A stretch of 64,000 nt of DNA, taken from assembly GCA_964007475.1 (NCBI GenBank), contig OZ023275.1, positions 37,691,381 to 37,755,380 of the forward strand, in the 5' to 3' direction. The notes below the pieces were generated by a model. It was given only the letters and a program-made list of their open reading frames with translations. It was not told where the DNA came from and ran no database searches. A program made the translations under genes and the position numbers. This stretch comes from Hybos culiciformis. Its lineage: Eukaryota > Arthropoda > Insecta > Diptera > Hybotidae. Below, in pieces: positions 23,001-36,089 of this stretch; within the stretch, counting starts at the first letter, position 1, and each line of letters begins with the position of its first letter.

Positions 23001-26000
23001 TAAAAAAAAAAAAAAATTGGTAATAATATTATTAATATTCTATTTTTAAATTAATGGTCTATCAATTACTTATTTAATAGCATTCAATGTGCGTCACACG
23101 CATATTTTTTACATAATTTTGTTTTTAATGCGTCAAATGAAATTTATTAATTGATCAATAAATTAAAGTTGGTTTTTTTTTTATTTAGTCACAGGTTGAA
23201 TACATACATTTGAATACATACATTAGGTATATGTAGTGCATAAATGTAAAGTAAATGAAAGTCTAACAATTGGAATTTATAAATTCTGTAAAAAAATAAA
23301 TTTCAATTTTATTTTTTATGATACATTTCATTGAATTTATAATAGTCAGTGTTAACTTCAAATTTACATTTAAGATCATGGAAACTATGATCCTTTCCTT
23401 GATGACATAATAAATAATATGTATGTCGTAATTTTCATTTCGAACACATTGAGAACAAACTTAAAATCAAATTGACTATAGAAAAAAATTTTAAATAACC
23501 AGCTACGGAAATAAGATAATTTTAATTAATAATGACTTTTGTACAAGAAAAAAATTTTTTAAAAATTATTATCGAAAAACATACATAAGTGTGTTTTTTT
23601 TTTGTTTAAATTTTTGGCATAAAATCTTTATTAAGATAAATGATTAAAAAAAAATAAAACTTAAATGAACTTGAAACCTTGACCTTAAAATCGTTCTCAA
23701 TTTTTTTAAATTAACTCCAAGCATTAGTTATTTTTTGTTTATTATTATATATTATTTTCTAAAAATTCATTAATAATTCTGACAAAATTTTGAAGGCACA
23801 ATAAAGTATTTTTGTTTTTTGTGTATTGCATTCTTTTAATAATTTTTTTTTTGTGTTTTTTATTTTTCTTTTATGTGAAATCGTAAACTTTTTCTTCAAG
23901 GCCAATATTATGTTTTTTTTTGCTGTTTTGTGTTTAACTAATTTCTCATATAGCACACGAATATAGAGTTTGGCACGAAAATTCTAAATTTAATTTGAAC
24001 ATAGCCTTAGTTGGTTAATTAAAAAATAATAATAATTCAGCAATATGTAATTTTCATTAATTTTAAATATATATAGTTAAAAAAAAGACCTACCTTGTAG
24101 GCGAATGTGTTGTAGCTAATGGCACTATACTAGATCTGCGCATTGATTCTAATATTGTTGATTCAGTAACTGGTAAATATTGTAAATCTTCAAAAGTTGG
24201 TAATCTCTGTCGTCCAACAACATTATCAAGCTCATCTTGAACTTTTTTGGCACAATCTGGATTTCTTAACATAAAAACATTTATCCACAATAAAGTTGTT
24301 TTTATTGTTTCCATACCAGCAGAGAATAAATCAGCAATAATTTGTTTTATTTGTTGTTCTGTAACAAATGAAGAAAAATAATAAATTATAGTTTTTAATT
24401 AAATAAACACTTTTTTAAGTTTTCTTTGTTATTAATTTAAATAACTTATTATTAAAAAAATAATTTAATTACCATGATCTTTTCCATCAAATAATTCTTC
24501 ATCACGTCCTTCAGCTTTGGCTTTTTCAATTTCTGACAAATACATATCAATTAAATCACGAATATTATTTTGATCATAAGTTCTTTTATGTTCATCAATT
24601 ACTTCTTGATAAAATTCAAGCATTTCTTCACGATTTTTGGCAATTTTATTTTTTGTTGATGATTTACCCGGTAAATATTGTACTGTTGGTACATAGTCGA
24701 CTAAGAAAATTTCACCAAACAATCTCATACCCTCTTCAATTAAGAAATTAAAACGACGAAATTTAGGATCATCAATTGAAAATCTAATGCTCATCATAAT
24801 GTTGCATATAACATTACTAACAGCGACTGCAATTGCCGGACCCATATCAATAGGTTCATTACAAGAATTTTGTAAATTAAATAAGAATTCATCAACTTCA
24901 GTCTGTAAATTTAGAAAAAAAAAAGAAACTATGACAAAACCGTTCTAACTTCAAAAAACTTTCAATTTAAATTACCATTATTCTTTTTTGCATTAATTGT
25001 TTTCCACTACCCATATAAGTCATACCAAATTGACGAAGTTTTTCATGCAAAAATTTTCTTTGATCTTTCCATAATTTGCCTTCACTATTAATAATGCCTG
25101 AAAATTAACAGAAAAAAAAATTCTAAATAAAACTAATAATAATCAATAAGTAAATAATATAAGAATAATTATTCCAAATGCTAGATTTTGTATTTTGTAG
25201 CATTTACAGGATTATATTTATTAATTCTTTTTTTAAAACTACGAATATTGGGTTTTTTTTTAGTGCACTATGAATTCTATGATTTTTTCGATTAACTATT
25301 CTTTCCCTTCATTTCTGTAATAACTTTTTTTTTTCTATTAAGTGTGAGATATTCTTTAGGCAAGGAATTTTTCTAAAATATTCTAGGAAGTGATATAAAA
25401 GTTTAATAAGTTTCTTTCTAAGATTTATTTTTTTTTTAATATTTACCGATTTTACTAAAAAAATTAATTCTATTGGAATAATTTGTGTCATCTTGGACAA
25501 GAACACATTTTTAACAATAACCAGGAATTAATTCCCTTAAAAAATTCTCAGAATAATGAGGTTTTGTTAATAATACAAAAATTATTCAACTTTGAAAAAA
25601 AAAAATAAATAAATTAAAGTGAAAAAATTTATTGAGTAAATTTTTATCGTATACTCTTCAGATTCTCACTACGAACGATATTGTGAAGTTCAAAATTTTA
25701 GGAATTGAGTTTATTTTTTCTCTTATTATTTTTTTTTATGTTATCTTCTTTGTAAGTTCTTTTTAACAAAAATCTTTTTTTGGTACAATAATTATATCCC
25801 TATTCGCAGGATATTATTATTTTAGTTGTTTTTCATATAAAGCTCAACGTTTTCTTTATAGTTTTAAACAATTTGGAAAATACAAAATTATAAAAATTAA
25901 AAACCTGAAATTTTTGGATTTATTGGAATTTGGAGGATTTTTTAACTCAAAATTCGATATTTTTCATAAATTCAAAAAAAAAAATTCAAAATTAAAAAAA

Positions 26001-26496
26001 AACTCTCGAATATCCTTAATTTAATATTTTTTGTCGAAAAAATTATGAATATTTGTAAAACTCAACTAAATTATTAAAAAAAAAAAAAAACTAATTTAAT
26101 TAAAAAATTCTTACCAAATCCATTTAATGTTTGAACAAATGGTGTATCTGGTCTGCCAGTGAATTCTTCACGGCGAAAACATTCTCGAATCATTTTATAA
26201 TCGCTCATAACAACAGTTAATTGACTGCCAAGTCGAGCCGAAAATAATGTTCCATATTCTTTTGCCAATTCCATAAATCTTGTATGCTTTTCATTGCCCA
26301 TAAATGTTAAATAACCCAAAATTGGGAAACCCCATGGCCCGGGCGGTAAAGTTTTTAATTCTTTATATAAATTAACTAAATATTGAATTAAGCTAATTAA
26401 TATTAAAACACTTATGAATACCATTAAAGTATTTTGAATGTCATTGCTGCGAATCTCCTTCAAAATTAATTTCATAAAATATGAATCAAAAAACAT
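20077..26496 (-). CDS. Cyp18a1: CYP18A1, ecdysteroid 26-hydroxylase (hormone inactivation)
   Basis: Microsomal P450 that, in the family, hydroxylates C26 of ecdysone and 20-hydroxyecdysone and oxidises them to the 26-oic acids, ending hormone pulses. Exons in transcript order: 26496-26115, 25097-24976, 24902-24473, 24358-24094, 20485-20077. All junctions are GT-AG and in frame, giving 535 residues, close to the usual ~535-540. Membrane anchor about 23-43; Pro hinge PPGP 51-54; the block MSDYKMIRECFRREEFTGRP in exon 1 is nearly invariant in CYP18A1; helix-I AGMETIKTT 325-333, where Ile stands at the usual Thr/Ser of AGxDTT, as I recall for this family; ExxR as E382-SM-R385; heme loop PFGVGRRMCLG 455-465 with Cys463. 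The C-terminal RNFGSN fits the family. The first ATG (26496) is chosen; a second in-frame Met is at residue 8. No break seen. Confidence 0.96.
22150..22171. repeat. AAT microsatellite in CYP18A1 intron
   Basis: About seven AAT units followed by interrupted A/T-rich simple sequence to about 22208. Confidence 0.85.
22463..22482. repeat. AAT microsatellite in CYP18A1 intron
   Basis: About six to seven ATA/AAT units in the same 3.6-kb intron. Confidence 0.85.
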
Positions 26497-27680
26497 TTTT
26501 GAAAATTTTTTATTTTTTTTACTATTTTACTATTTTTATTTATTTGTAATGCCGAAAATTATACAAAAAAATAACAAGAATTTTTTTGTACAAAAATTAA
26601 AAAAAAAAAAAATTATTTTTTATTCTTCTTTTTTGGTATTAAAAATATATCTTTTTAATTAAATTTTGTTTTATTTTATTTTTTTTTAATCAAACGATAA
26701 TCATTTCTTAATGTCACAAATTTTTGATTAAATTTAACATACTTTTTTTTTTTTAATTATTCTTTCAATATAAGTTTTGTTTTTTTTTTTTTTTTCTTTT
26801 AAATGCTTTTCGAACTTCTTTTCATTAAAGCTGTCACTTCTGTATTTTTTGTTATTTTTGCTTATTTACTTAACAAATTTTCCCTTTTTGTTTTTTTATT
26901 GTTAACCGAAACGTCAAAGAACTCTAAATTAATTTTAATTCTTAATTATTTTTATAAAATTATTTTATTTTTTATTTAAAAATATTTCAAAAAAAGATTT
27001 ATTTTTGTTTTTCTTATTTTCACAACAGAAAAAAAAAATTATTTATCAACAGTTTATCTAAATTTTTTTATTTTATATTGTTCTCAAATCAAAATGTTCA
27101 TCATTAGCGAAAAAACAAAAATATTATATTATTTCTTTTAAACAAAGAATTTATATATATATATATATATATTGTGTACATATGTTGTATAAATATATAA
27201 TATTTTAAATTTATTTTTATTTTTATTTTTTTTTTCTCAAATATATTTTAAGCGCGATTCAAACTGTTGCGAGTTAAGTTTTGGACTAATAACTTTTGAA
27301 ATGTCCTTGCTACTTATATAGACAAGAAAAAATAAATAACTTAAATAAAAAATATGAAAATAACCAAAACAAAACGAACCGGCAAAAATGGTAGGGGTCA
27401 GTCATAATATAAAAAAAAAATATAAGCAAAAAAAAAAATTCATTTGAGTGAAATACAATATCAATTGAGTATATAATATATATAAAATAAAGTAAGAAAT
27501 ATCTTTTATTGTGAGAGCAAAAGTAATACAAAATTTTATATTTCATCTCATCAAAATTAAATAATATAAAATCTACTCTTTAGAGCTGAGATTAAAAAAA
27601 AAAAAATTAAGATGAAATTAATAGAAAAATTACTCAAAATAAACAAACAAAAAATGTATCTTTATATTTATGCTTACCTA

Positions 27681-27681
<1 letters not shown>

Positions 27682-27737
<56 letters not shown>
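27682..27737. repeat. Long TA dinucleotide microsatellite (about 27 units)
   Basis: An almost uninterrupted TATATA run of about 55 bases, the longest simple repeat in the window, located 1.2 kb upstream of the CYP18A1 start codon. It can extrude as a cruciform and is a likely length polymorphism. It may also be a place where assembly length is unreliable. Confidence 0.95.
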
Positions 27738-27743
<6 letters not shown>

Positions 27744-29224
27744 TAAAAAGGAAAATTTATTAAAGTAGTGGTTGGTAAAGAATATTATTGTATCGCAACT
27801 CAAAAAGAAAATGAGAATTTAATTTTTTTTTTATGTTTAATTTATTATTATCATTGAAAAATTTTTTATTGAGAATTTTTGTTGAGATCTTTTTGAGAGA
27901 AATATGAGAGGATTTTTACAATATCTTTTTTTTTTTTGTAATAAATGATCACTCAAGGTAAAATCAATTGAGCCGAATAGAATACTTAAAAAAAAAAAAA
28001 AAGAATGAAAAGAAATTTTTTTTTTGTATAAATTTTATTAGGTATGTATATCTTTTTTTTTTTTTACATGATAAGAATTTTTTGTAATTTTTTTTATAAA
28101 TCTGCTCATCATTTGCAAAAGTGATATCGGCGCTTTAAGATATATTTAATTTTGATATTTTGAATTTAAAAATAAAATAAGTAGAATTAAAAATTAAATG
28201 ATTAGTATGAAAAAAGATTAAATGAAATAAATATAAAATGAATTTAATTTTCATATCAATTTTATGAATAATTTAAAAATTATTCAACTCAAGACGTGAT
28301 TTCATATGTCAAAAAGATATTGGAAATTTATAACAGATTCAATATGTTATTTCATTATCGAAAAAAAAATAACAGAAAATCAATAATTTTTGTTTTAAAA
28401 ATTAATAAAATTTTGAGGAAATTATTTATTATTATATGATTCCGAAATTTCTTCAAAAAATTTTAAATGAGTAATATATATTATGTATAAAATTTATGTT
28501 TTGACTTTTTCAATATAGATAGAGTCAACAATAAGCTATTGATTTCCTAATAGTCTAATTATAGTGAATTTCCAAAAATATTATTTTGATGACTTTTGAA
28601 CACAAATTTATACCACCTTTCAAAAATCCTAAAATTCACGTCTTATACTAATTTATTTATTTATTTTTCAGATTAAAATTTCATCATTTAAGAAATTTAT
28701 TACATTTAATACGTACTAAAAAAAATTAAAAGCAGAATAATTTTTTTAATCACAAATTGTGTACATTCGACTAAGTATATTATTAATGATGTTTTTAACT
28801 ATAAAAATAAAATTACCGTATATGAAAATAATAAATAATAACAGAAAGAGAAAAAAAATATTTACGCGATCAATAATTTTCCTTATTTTTTCTGCATTTT
28901 ATCAGATTGCATTGACCTTTGAAAATCTTGTCTGGTCTTATGGTAAAAAAAAAATTAATTCATTCTGAATTGGAAAATAATAAATAAACTGTTCAACATC
29001 AAATTTAGACTTTGAGTCGTTGACACTTTTTGTGATAATAAATTTTTATTCTTTTATAGAGCATTTTGTTAGTTGTTACAAAATAAAAAAAGAAGAAAAA
29101 GTTTTATAAGACAACAAAAAATTTGTGTAACAAATTTATGAGCTTAAATTATTCTGAAATAGACTGTTCGTAGAAGATTAACGCTATTTTCCGTATAAGT
29201 AAACCAATATCTTTAAGATAAAAC

Positions 29225-29347
29225 ATGTCCCGAAAAAATGAGCCGTGTACTTTTTCCAAACTTGGTTCTACAAAGCCAAAATCGGCCAAAATGGAGAAAG
29301 CGAGTAATGACTTGGATTTGATAACACCTTCGACTAAAACTAAATGA
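29225..29347 (+). CDS. Coding-like 40-codon ORF, unrecognised
   Basis: An ATG with A at -3 opens a 40-residue frame that begins MSRKNEPCTFSKLG and ends PSTKTK before TGA. Unlike the other short frames here it has a balanced amino-acid composition (Ser, Thr, Lys, Pro, Glu, Asp) and a local base composition much less AT-rich than its flanks. It has no membrane segment or signal peptide, and I recognise no domain. It could be a genuine small protein, one exon of a larger gene, or a fragment of a processed pseudogene. Nothing next to it indicates which. Confidence 0.25.
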   Translation: MSRKNEPCTFSKLGSTKPKSAKMEKASNDLDLITPSTKTK

Positions 29348-32300
29348 ATGTTAAACTTTATACTGACTATATCATAGTAAAATTATCATTAGTTTCTCAC
29401 ACACAAGCTCAACAAAGGATTAAATAAAACTAATAATAAACCTAGTTGCTGTGTACATTGAATATTCCGAATATAGTTTGAGATTATTATATAAAAATAA
29501 CTTTCGTATGATTTTTCTTATCAACCTATGGTAGCATATATATATAGTTTTGTTATTAATTCCAAAAAAAAACACACAAAAAAATACTTAATAGCACATG
29601 TGTATAATATTAAAAGATAATTTATTACAGAAAGCAGCATAACTTCATTTAATCTTGTTTATTAGAAAATAAGTCTTATCATAATTAAAAAAATAAAAAA
29701 AAAAATTTATGTTGATCCACATCCTCTGTGACATAAAATGGCGTTACCCTAATTATTTTTATTTTATATATGCTTTTTTTTTATATATATATATTTAAAA
29801 TCAAGTTCAAGAGCAAAACTTATCGTCCAAATTCTTGAAATGTAATCTTCTTTATATTATATGTATTTAATATTCATAATTATTTTGAAATTAAAAAAAT
29901 TTAAAAATATTTTTAATATGTACGTTCATAGATACATAAATCTAATAATAACGTCAGTACGTAACATAAAGAGACCATTTTTAGATTCAAAACAAAAAAA
30001 TAAAGTAAAATAATAGAACAGTACCTCATAAATGAAGTATTAATCCCATTTTCACATTTTAGATAATTTCTACATTTTAGATAAACCAATTTTAATCGAA
30101 AACTGTTTTCAGCTCCATTTAGGTTCCTTCAGAATCCATTAAAGCTTTAAAAAAAATCACAACACTTTTATAAGATTGATTGAGATTTTTTAACTTCCAA
30201 ACCCAGAATAGTACAGTGTCATAAACTGAAGAGAAAATGACCAAATTTTGCTTACTTTGGCATTCAAAGGATCGATTCACTAATTATAAACTTCATAGTG
30301 CCGAAAACGAACTAAAAACCCCTGATGTAGAAGTACTATTTTGTTTGAAACTAAAAGCTCAAACATTTTAAAATTCAAAAAAAGGAAAATGGCAAAATAA
30401 TTATGAGTAATTTTTACATTATTGAAACATTCTAAAAACATTTCTATCCTTTGCCGCCGATATTTATGTATTTTAATCTTATAGTAATACAACTTTCAGG
30501 TACATATAACAAAAATTGACGTACGCACAAAATAGTATATAAAACAAATTCTTAAAATAAATTTTAATGAGATAACTCTTTCTTTTGAATTATTTATAAT
30601 TCTGAATTAAAACAATAATAATAATGATAGAATTAATTTTTTTTTTTTTTATTAACAGAATTTAAATAATGTCTATCCGGCAATTATAGTATTTTGTCTT
30701 ATCAAATTAATTATTTTATTTTTACTTTTAATAATAATGTAGCGCCATTTATTGTTTCGCGTATTCTATAGTTAATTTTTTTTTTTAACTTAAATTCAAT
30801 TTATTGATAGTATTTAACTTCAATTCAATTGTATACAAACGTTGAATCCGTGTAGCACAATTATGCATATATTTTGTGATATTCATTTAATATTTTTTCA
30901 AATTTTGCTCAAGAATGAAATGTGCTAATATTTAAATGAACTTAAATGAACTAAAAGGCCCGCTAAAAAATATTCGAAATATTATTTATTAACAATAAAT
31001 TTAGCATTAATATTTATATTAATATTATACAAAAATAAACTGATTAACAAAGTAATAGTAAGTATCAATAATAATTAAAAAAAAATAAAAATAAAAATGC
31101 AATACTATAAAAAAAAAAACAATGTGAACTGCAAATACAAGTATTATTAATGAGTCAAACATCTATCATTCGCAATGTGAATGACCACAGATAGAATATT
31201 CAGGTGTACACTAATTCTATTTATTTAATGAAATTTAAATTTTTGTTTTTTTTTTTTTTACCAAGACCAAGTAGAATTAGTTAATTATTACATTGTCAGC
31301 TTAATTTTCATTATTTATAATAAAAAAAAATTTTTATTATCACCGCAAATAAGTTTGGTTTCATATTACAAAAAAAAAACAACAAAATTTTGTTTTTAAA
31401 GGAGAGTAAAATAAATTTACAAATGAAAATAATTTAATTCAGAACTTTACAAACAGACTTTAATAATAATGAATATCTAAGGAATAAATAAAATAATATT
31501 CTAAATAAAAAAAAATCTAAAATATATATTATATGGGATCAAATCATAATAAATGTATTTTATTTCAGATATATTTTTTTCAAATCTAATATTTAATATG
31601 ATAAAAATTAATATTAATGCGCTTTTTTTGCATTTTTTTTCTTAAAGCTTCTACTATTACAATAAATGTAGTCTGGTTCTAAAATAAAAGTTTTTTTTTT
31701 GTAACTTCTCACGATGATGATGATAATATGTATATAGTGAGAATTACATATTTTTCTTAGAATAATTTCAATTCTGTTGAATTTAAAGATGAATTTTAGT
31801 ATAATAGCGCACAACTTTCGAAATTAAAAGAATTAAACTCTTTTAATTAATTAAAAATAAGTTACGTTTTTTTACATTACAGAATAAATTACCCTTCAAG
31901 ACGCGTAATAATAAGTTCGACTAAGCACTAAACGATGGGAAAATAATTTGTATATAATTTGAGCTTTTAAATTCTGATTCATTTTAGAAATTGAGAAACA
32001 AAATTATTATACATATATTCTGCTAGTTACGCATTAAATTTAAATTCGATTCAGTTTAATCAACTGTGGATTATGTAGTAAAAAATAAATAACCGTCCAT
32101 CGAAATGTTATCACAAAAATGGTAAAATTGTATATATAATAAAATTGGACGCATAATTTGATGAAAAATTACGCACCTTAAATGCGAATCAATAATTTTT
32201 TTAAGTTGTGGCTTGGTAATTTTCTTATTATAAATAATATATTTCATGAAATCTTTTATAAATAGCTTTAACGTTTTTGTAAAATTTTATAAAAAATGAC

Positions 32301-33569
32301 AAAAAAAAAAAAAACAATATTTTTTGCAAACCAATGCCATAGTTATGTATATCTTATTTCTTATAACATGTTAGTAAAGCATGAACTTGAAATGAATTTT
32401 CAACCTTCACTGCTGCATTATCTTTGCCATAACTGTTTCATTCTTATTTTCGTTTTTAGATTTTATTTTTGAATTATATATGATTTGCAAATTTATGCAA
32501 ATTATTTCATTATGCTAGTTTTATTTTTTTTTATTTTTTAACTAGTTATAGTTACGGAATTTTAAATTTGGCGGGAATGTATAAATGAAGTGTGAGTTTG
32601 AAGTTTATTAATATTCATTTTTTGCCAGTTTTTTACACTGAGAAAATTTTTCTTAATTTTATTTTATTTTTTATATCTAGATAAAACAAATTAAATAAGA
32701 TTTTCAGTTGAATAAATCAAAATTGAAAAATTAAAAACAAAAGTGGGTTTGTTTAAGAAAACTAAAAAAATTCATTTAAAATCTATCTAAAATGAATTTA
32801 TACTTCATTTAAAAAAAAAAAATTTTAAAAATCACTTAATTGCTGAATCTTTAGAATAAACAAACTATGATATAAATTAAACACGTCAAGCCCGTAGTAG
32901 TATACATAATAGTCGTAAATCATATAATGTTCTGTATTTGGATATCATTTCACACTCGTCCCTGTTACTTTAAATATATATCCAGGCTAAATGTTTGCTT
33001 TTATTTTCCTATTTACGTCACAACTCGACCTCATGAAACCTCTACAAAGTACACTTCGATACAATAATATTGGTGTAATAATTAAGTTAACAGTATTTTT
33101 TTATTTTATTCAAATATTAAAAAAATTTAATGTATACAGTGAAATTAATTTAAAAAAATATTCAACGGTAAATATTAATAAATTTCGTAATTAAAGCCTA
33201 TACAAAAAAAAAATTCAAATTCTATGATAATATAAGAATTAAAATATTTATTTTAATATTTCTGATATCTAATTTTTTATATATTTTTTTTTAAATTAAT
33301 TCATTAATGACCTTTATAGAGGTCTCCACAAATTTGTATATCAAATTTATTTGAATGAAATTTATACATTATTATGACATAATATCCCAAAAAAAGGTCA
33401 TTAAAATTAAAAACAATAAAGAAGAAAAACATGTACATATGTAAAATAGATAGATTTATCTTAAAAATACTATAAGAAACTATATACATAATTTTTTATT
33501 TTTTTTAATTTATTTTATGCACAAATGATATTTAATAGAAATTGGTCTATTTATACAACAAACTAGGTA

Positions 33570-33646
33570 TAAACGTCCCCAATCGTTGTCCAGCACGGAC
33601 ACGACCTTAGAGGCGTTCAGACATAATCCAACGGATGAAGCGTTTT
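33570..33646 (-). rRNA. 28S (large-subunit) rRNA pseudogene fragment, 3' region
   Basis: On the minus strand the segment contains CATCCGTTGGATTATG followed by CTGAACGCCTCTAAGGTCGT and CCGTGCTGGAC, which is the strongly conserved sequence near the 3' end of insect 28S rRNA. Only about 75 bases are recognisable. Both sides fall straight into AT-rich non-ribosomal DNA, so this is an isolated insertion and not a working rDNA unit. The base before CTGAACG is T where I expect A, consistent with drift. Confidence 0.75.
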
Positions 33647-33727
33647 AGTTTCTTTTTATCTCTTCAAATTTGTTTTTTTTTTTTTTTGCTTTAAAATTTT
33701 TTGTGTAAAAAAATTTTGAAAATTTTT

Positions 33728-33752
33728 CTCATAATTTCTAAACACCTGCAGC
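33728..33752 (-). repeat. Dispersed repeat core, copy in minus orientation
   Basis: On the minus strand this is GCTGCAGG(T)GTTTAGAAATTATGAG, matching 43391-43415 on the plus strand at 24 of 25 bases. The flanking 33650-34080 is poly-T-interrupted and of unusual composition (a CCGAGTTCCTACAGTGAGCGG block near 33793). It is probably part of a longer, undescribed interspersed repeat whose limits I cannot set. Confidence 0.5.
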
Positions 33753-34940
33753 AATTATTTTGCCATTCTCAGAATATAAGAAAAAAAATTTCCGAGTTCC
33801 TACAGTGAGCGGTTTTTGAAAAAAGTTAGTGAGAAAATTGGAAACATGGATTTTCCAGACAAATTTGCAAAAAAAAAAAAAAAAACTTTTATTTTAGAAA
33901 AAAATTCGTAACTTTCCAACCCGTTCACCAACCAGAATACATTTTTTTAAAAGTTAACTTTCAGGATATGCATATGATGCACCTGATGCTACAATAGACC
34001 GTTCCATGAGATTTTGTGGTTGAAAAAATTAACTAAAAATTTTTGAAAATTTGTTGACCGATTTTAGACAGTGTTCTTTTAAAAATACAATAATTTAAAA
34101 ATTTTTTGTGGAGCAGTTTAAATAAATTATTGGTAGATGAAAGGCAAAACTGAAATATGTATTTGAAATAATAATTTTTTTATTTTTAAAGGGGAAGGGA
34201 ATGTGTTCGTTACAATATATCTAATTTTCTCTACTTCCTTTCGTAATACTTGTAACTTAATACGACAAAATCAAAATTTTATTTTTATATTTATTTATTT
34301 TCGTATAAAAATTTAGTGTATCACAATTATTTTATATTTAATGTATTTTATTGTTTGGTATACATTTCTATGCAATGTAAACAGCCAAAGGTTTTTCTTG
34401 TCATTTCATTATTTACAATACATAATTACAAATTGATGTTATATTATTTTATCATCGTTTGAACGTTAAGTAATTCTGGCCATAATTTTTTCAATTGAAG
34501 TAATTTTTTATCGCTTCAGACTATGTGCCAGATTATTAAACATTAACTGCGCGCCGATTTTATATTACTATTCAGGTTTCTTATAGTTCTTATATTTGCT
34601 TGTATATTTGTTCTTGTTGTTTCTGTATTTTTTTTTTTTTGCATATTGTTACTTCCTCTTATTGAATAATCTTAATAAATTTAGTTCTATTAAAAATTTC
34701 CTATATTTTTTTTTAAATTTTTAATCGAATAAGAAATAAGAAAAAAGAAAATAAAAGGGAATTCAGACGATAATTGTGATTACATTACATAACGTTTAAT
34801 AGATATGAGTATGGAAATTTTTAGCAAAAATGCTAATTTAGAAAAATACTTTACTCATTACTTAAATACTCAGCGCTAATACAATAACTATATAAGAATA
34901 TTTTACATATTCAGTTAGTTCATTTCTATTGATAATTTTT

Positions 34941-34980
34941 TGTTAGATATAAATCGTGAAGTTTGTTAGATATAAATCGT
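34941..34980. repeat. Short direct repeat, 23-bp period, two copies
   Basis: TGTTAGATATAAATCGT occurs at 34941 and again 23 bases later. No associated feature. Confidence 0.8.
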
Positions 34981-36043
34981 CTAAATAAGCCTTTTAAAAT
35001 GATATAAAATATTAAAGAAATATATTATGATTATTTTCAGAATGAATATCTATTGCTCATTAAAAAAAAAAAGCTTTTTTAATTTCAATCAATAATTATT
35101 AAAACTTTGAAAAAAAAAAAATAATAATAAATATAAAAAAAAAAAAAAATTGTATACATATATGTGAATGACTCGGTTGGAGGTCATTTCATTTCAATAT
35201 TTGTCTAGTTTTTATTTTTTTTTTTTTCAAATAAGGTGCATAAATTCCACTGTAGTTTTTCTCTTTGATAATATATTATATATACATATACATGTATGTA
35301 TAATTTATTTCACCAGTCAGGAATTATGATTGATAAATTATTAGGAACAATTTTTTTTTGCAATTTTATTTTTATAATTAATTTTCAATTTACAATATTC
35401 ATCAGAATAAATTTTTAGATAATTTATTTTCAAATAAATAAATAAATGTGAAGCTTAAAAATATTTGCTTAACATTTCTTAGAACTAACTTAACAATATT
35501 TAAATCCAGTATTTAAAGTGAAGTTTAAAGCAGAAATATTGTATTTAAATAAAAAAATATATGTATTTTTAACATGAAGCATGTAAAAGTTTTCTTCCAT
35601 TTTTGAGAATATCTCATCCCTCGAGATCATCACAAACAAAAAATAGAAGTTGAGTTTGAAAGAAAATCTAAAAATTGTTTAAAAAAAAATTGTCAAATAT
35701 TATGTTACACATTCGTTGAACTGAGTTGATGGGTCTTAGCATTTATAAAAATTGCACAATCGTTTTTTTTTTTTTTTGTTTCATAAAAAAAAAAAAAATT
35801 AATAAAATTTGAATAATTTTTTTTTTTGTGGTTCTCCGCTTAAGTTGAAGGCTTTCGCACCAAATATATAAATGATCAGAGATAGATCTTTATTTTTCAA
35901 TTTTTTTAATTAAAATTATATACCAAACTTATAGAAAAATGTATTTATATATATTTTAATTTCTTTTTATTTGTTTTTATTATTATCATTATTTTCTAAA
36001 TTTAAATAATTTATATTAAATAAGCATATTATATATGTATATA

Positions 36044-36089
36044 TGAAGTAGGTAATATATAGCATAATTTTGAAGTAGGTAATATATAA
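36044..36089. repeat. Short direct repeat, 27-bp period, two copies
   Basis: TGAAGTAGGTAATATATA occurs at 36044-36061 and again from 36071, with a 10-base AT-rich spacer. No associated feature. Confidence 0.8.

Larger units (their letters stand above)
20486..24093 (-). other. Cyp18a1: CYP18A1 last intron (3.6 kb)
   Basis: Donor GTAGGT next to 24094 and acceptor ACAG next to 20485, phase 2, splitting an Arg codon. It lies close to, but not at, the position of the CYP306A1 intron before its 17723 exon, which is phase 0. The content is AT-rich with AAT-type microsatellites near 22150 and 22463 and no recognisable transposon. Open frames inside it are low-complexity and rejected. The other introns are short or plain: 25098-26114 (1017 bp), 24903-24975 (73 bp), 24359-24472 (114 bp). 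Confidence 0.85.

Noticed and set aside
23676..23689. AGGTCA-type half sites in the long CYP18A1 intron (possible FTZ-F1 or EcR site)
   Set aside because: Only a half site with a mismatched extension (TTAAGGTCA against TCAAGGTCA); such matches are expected by chance.
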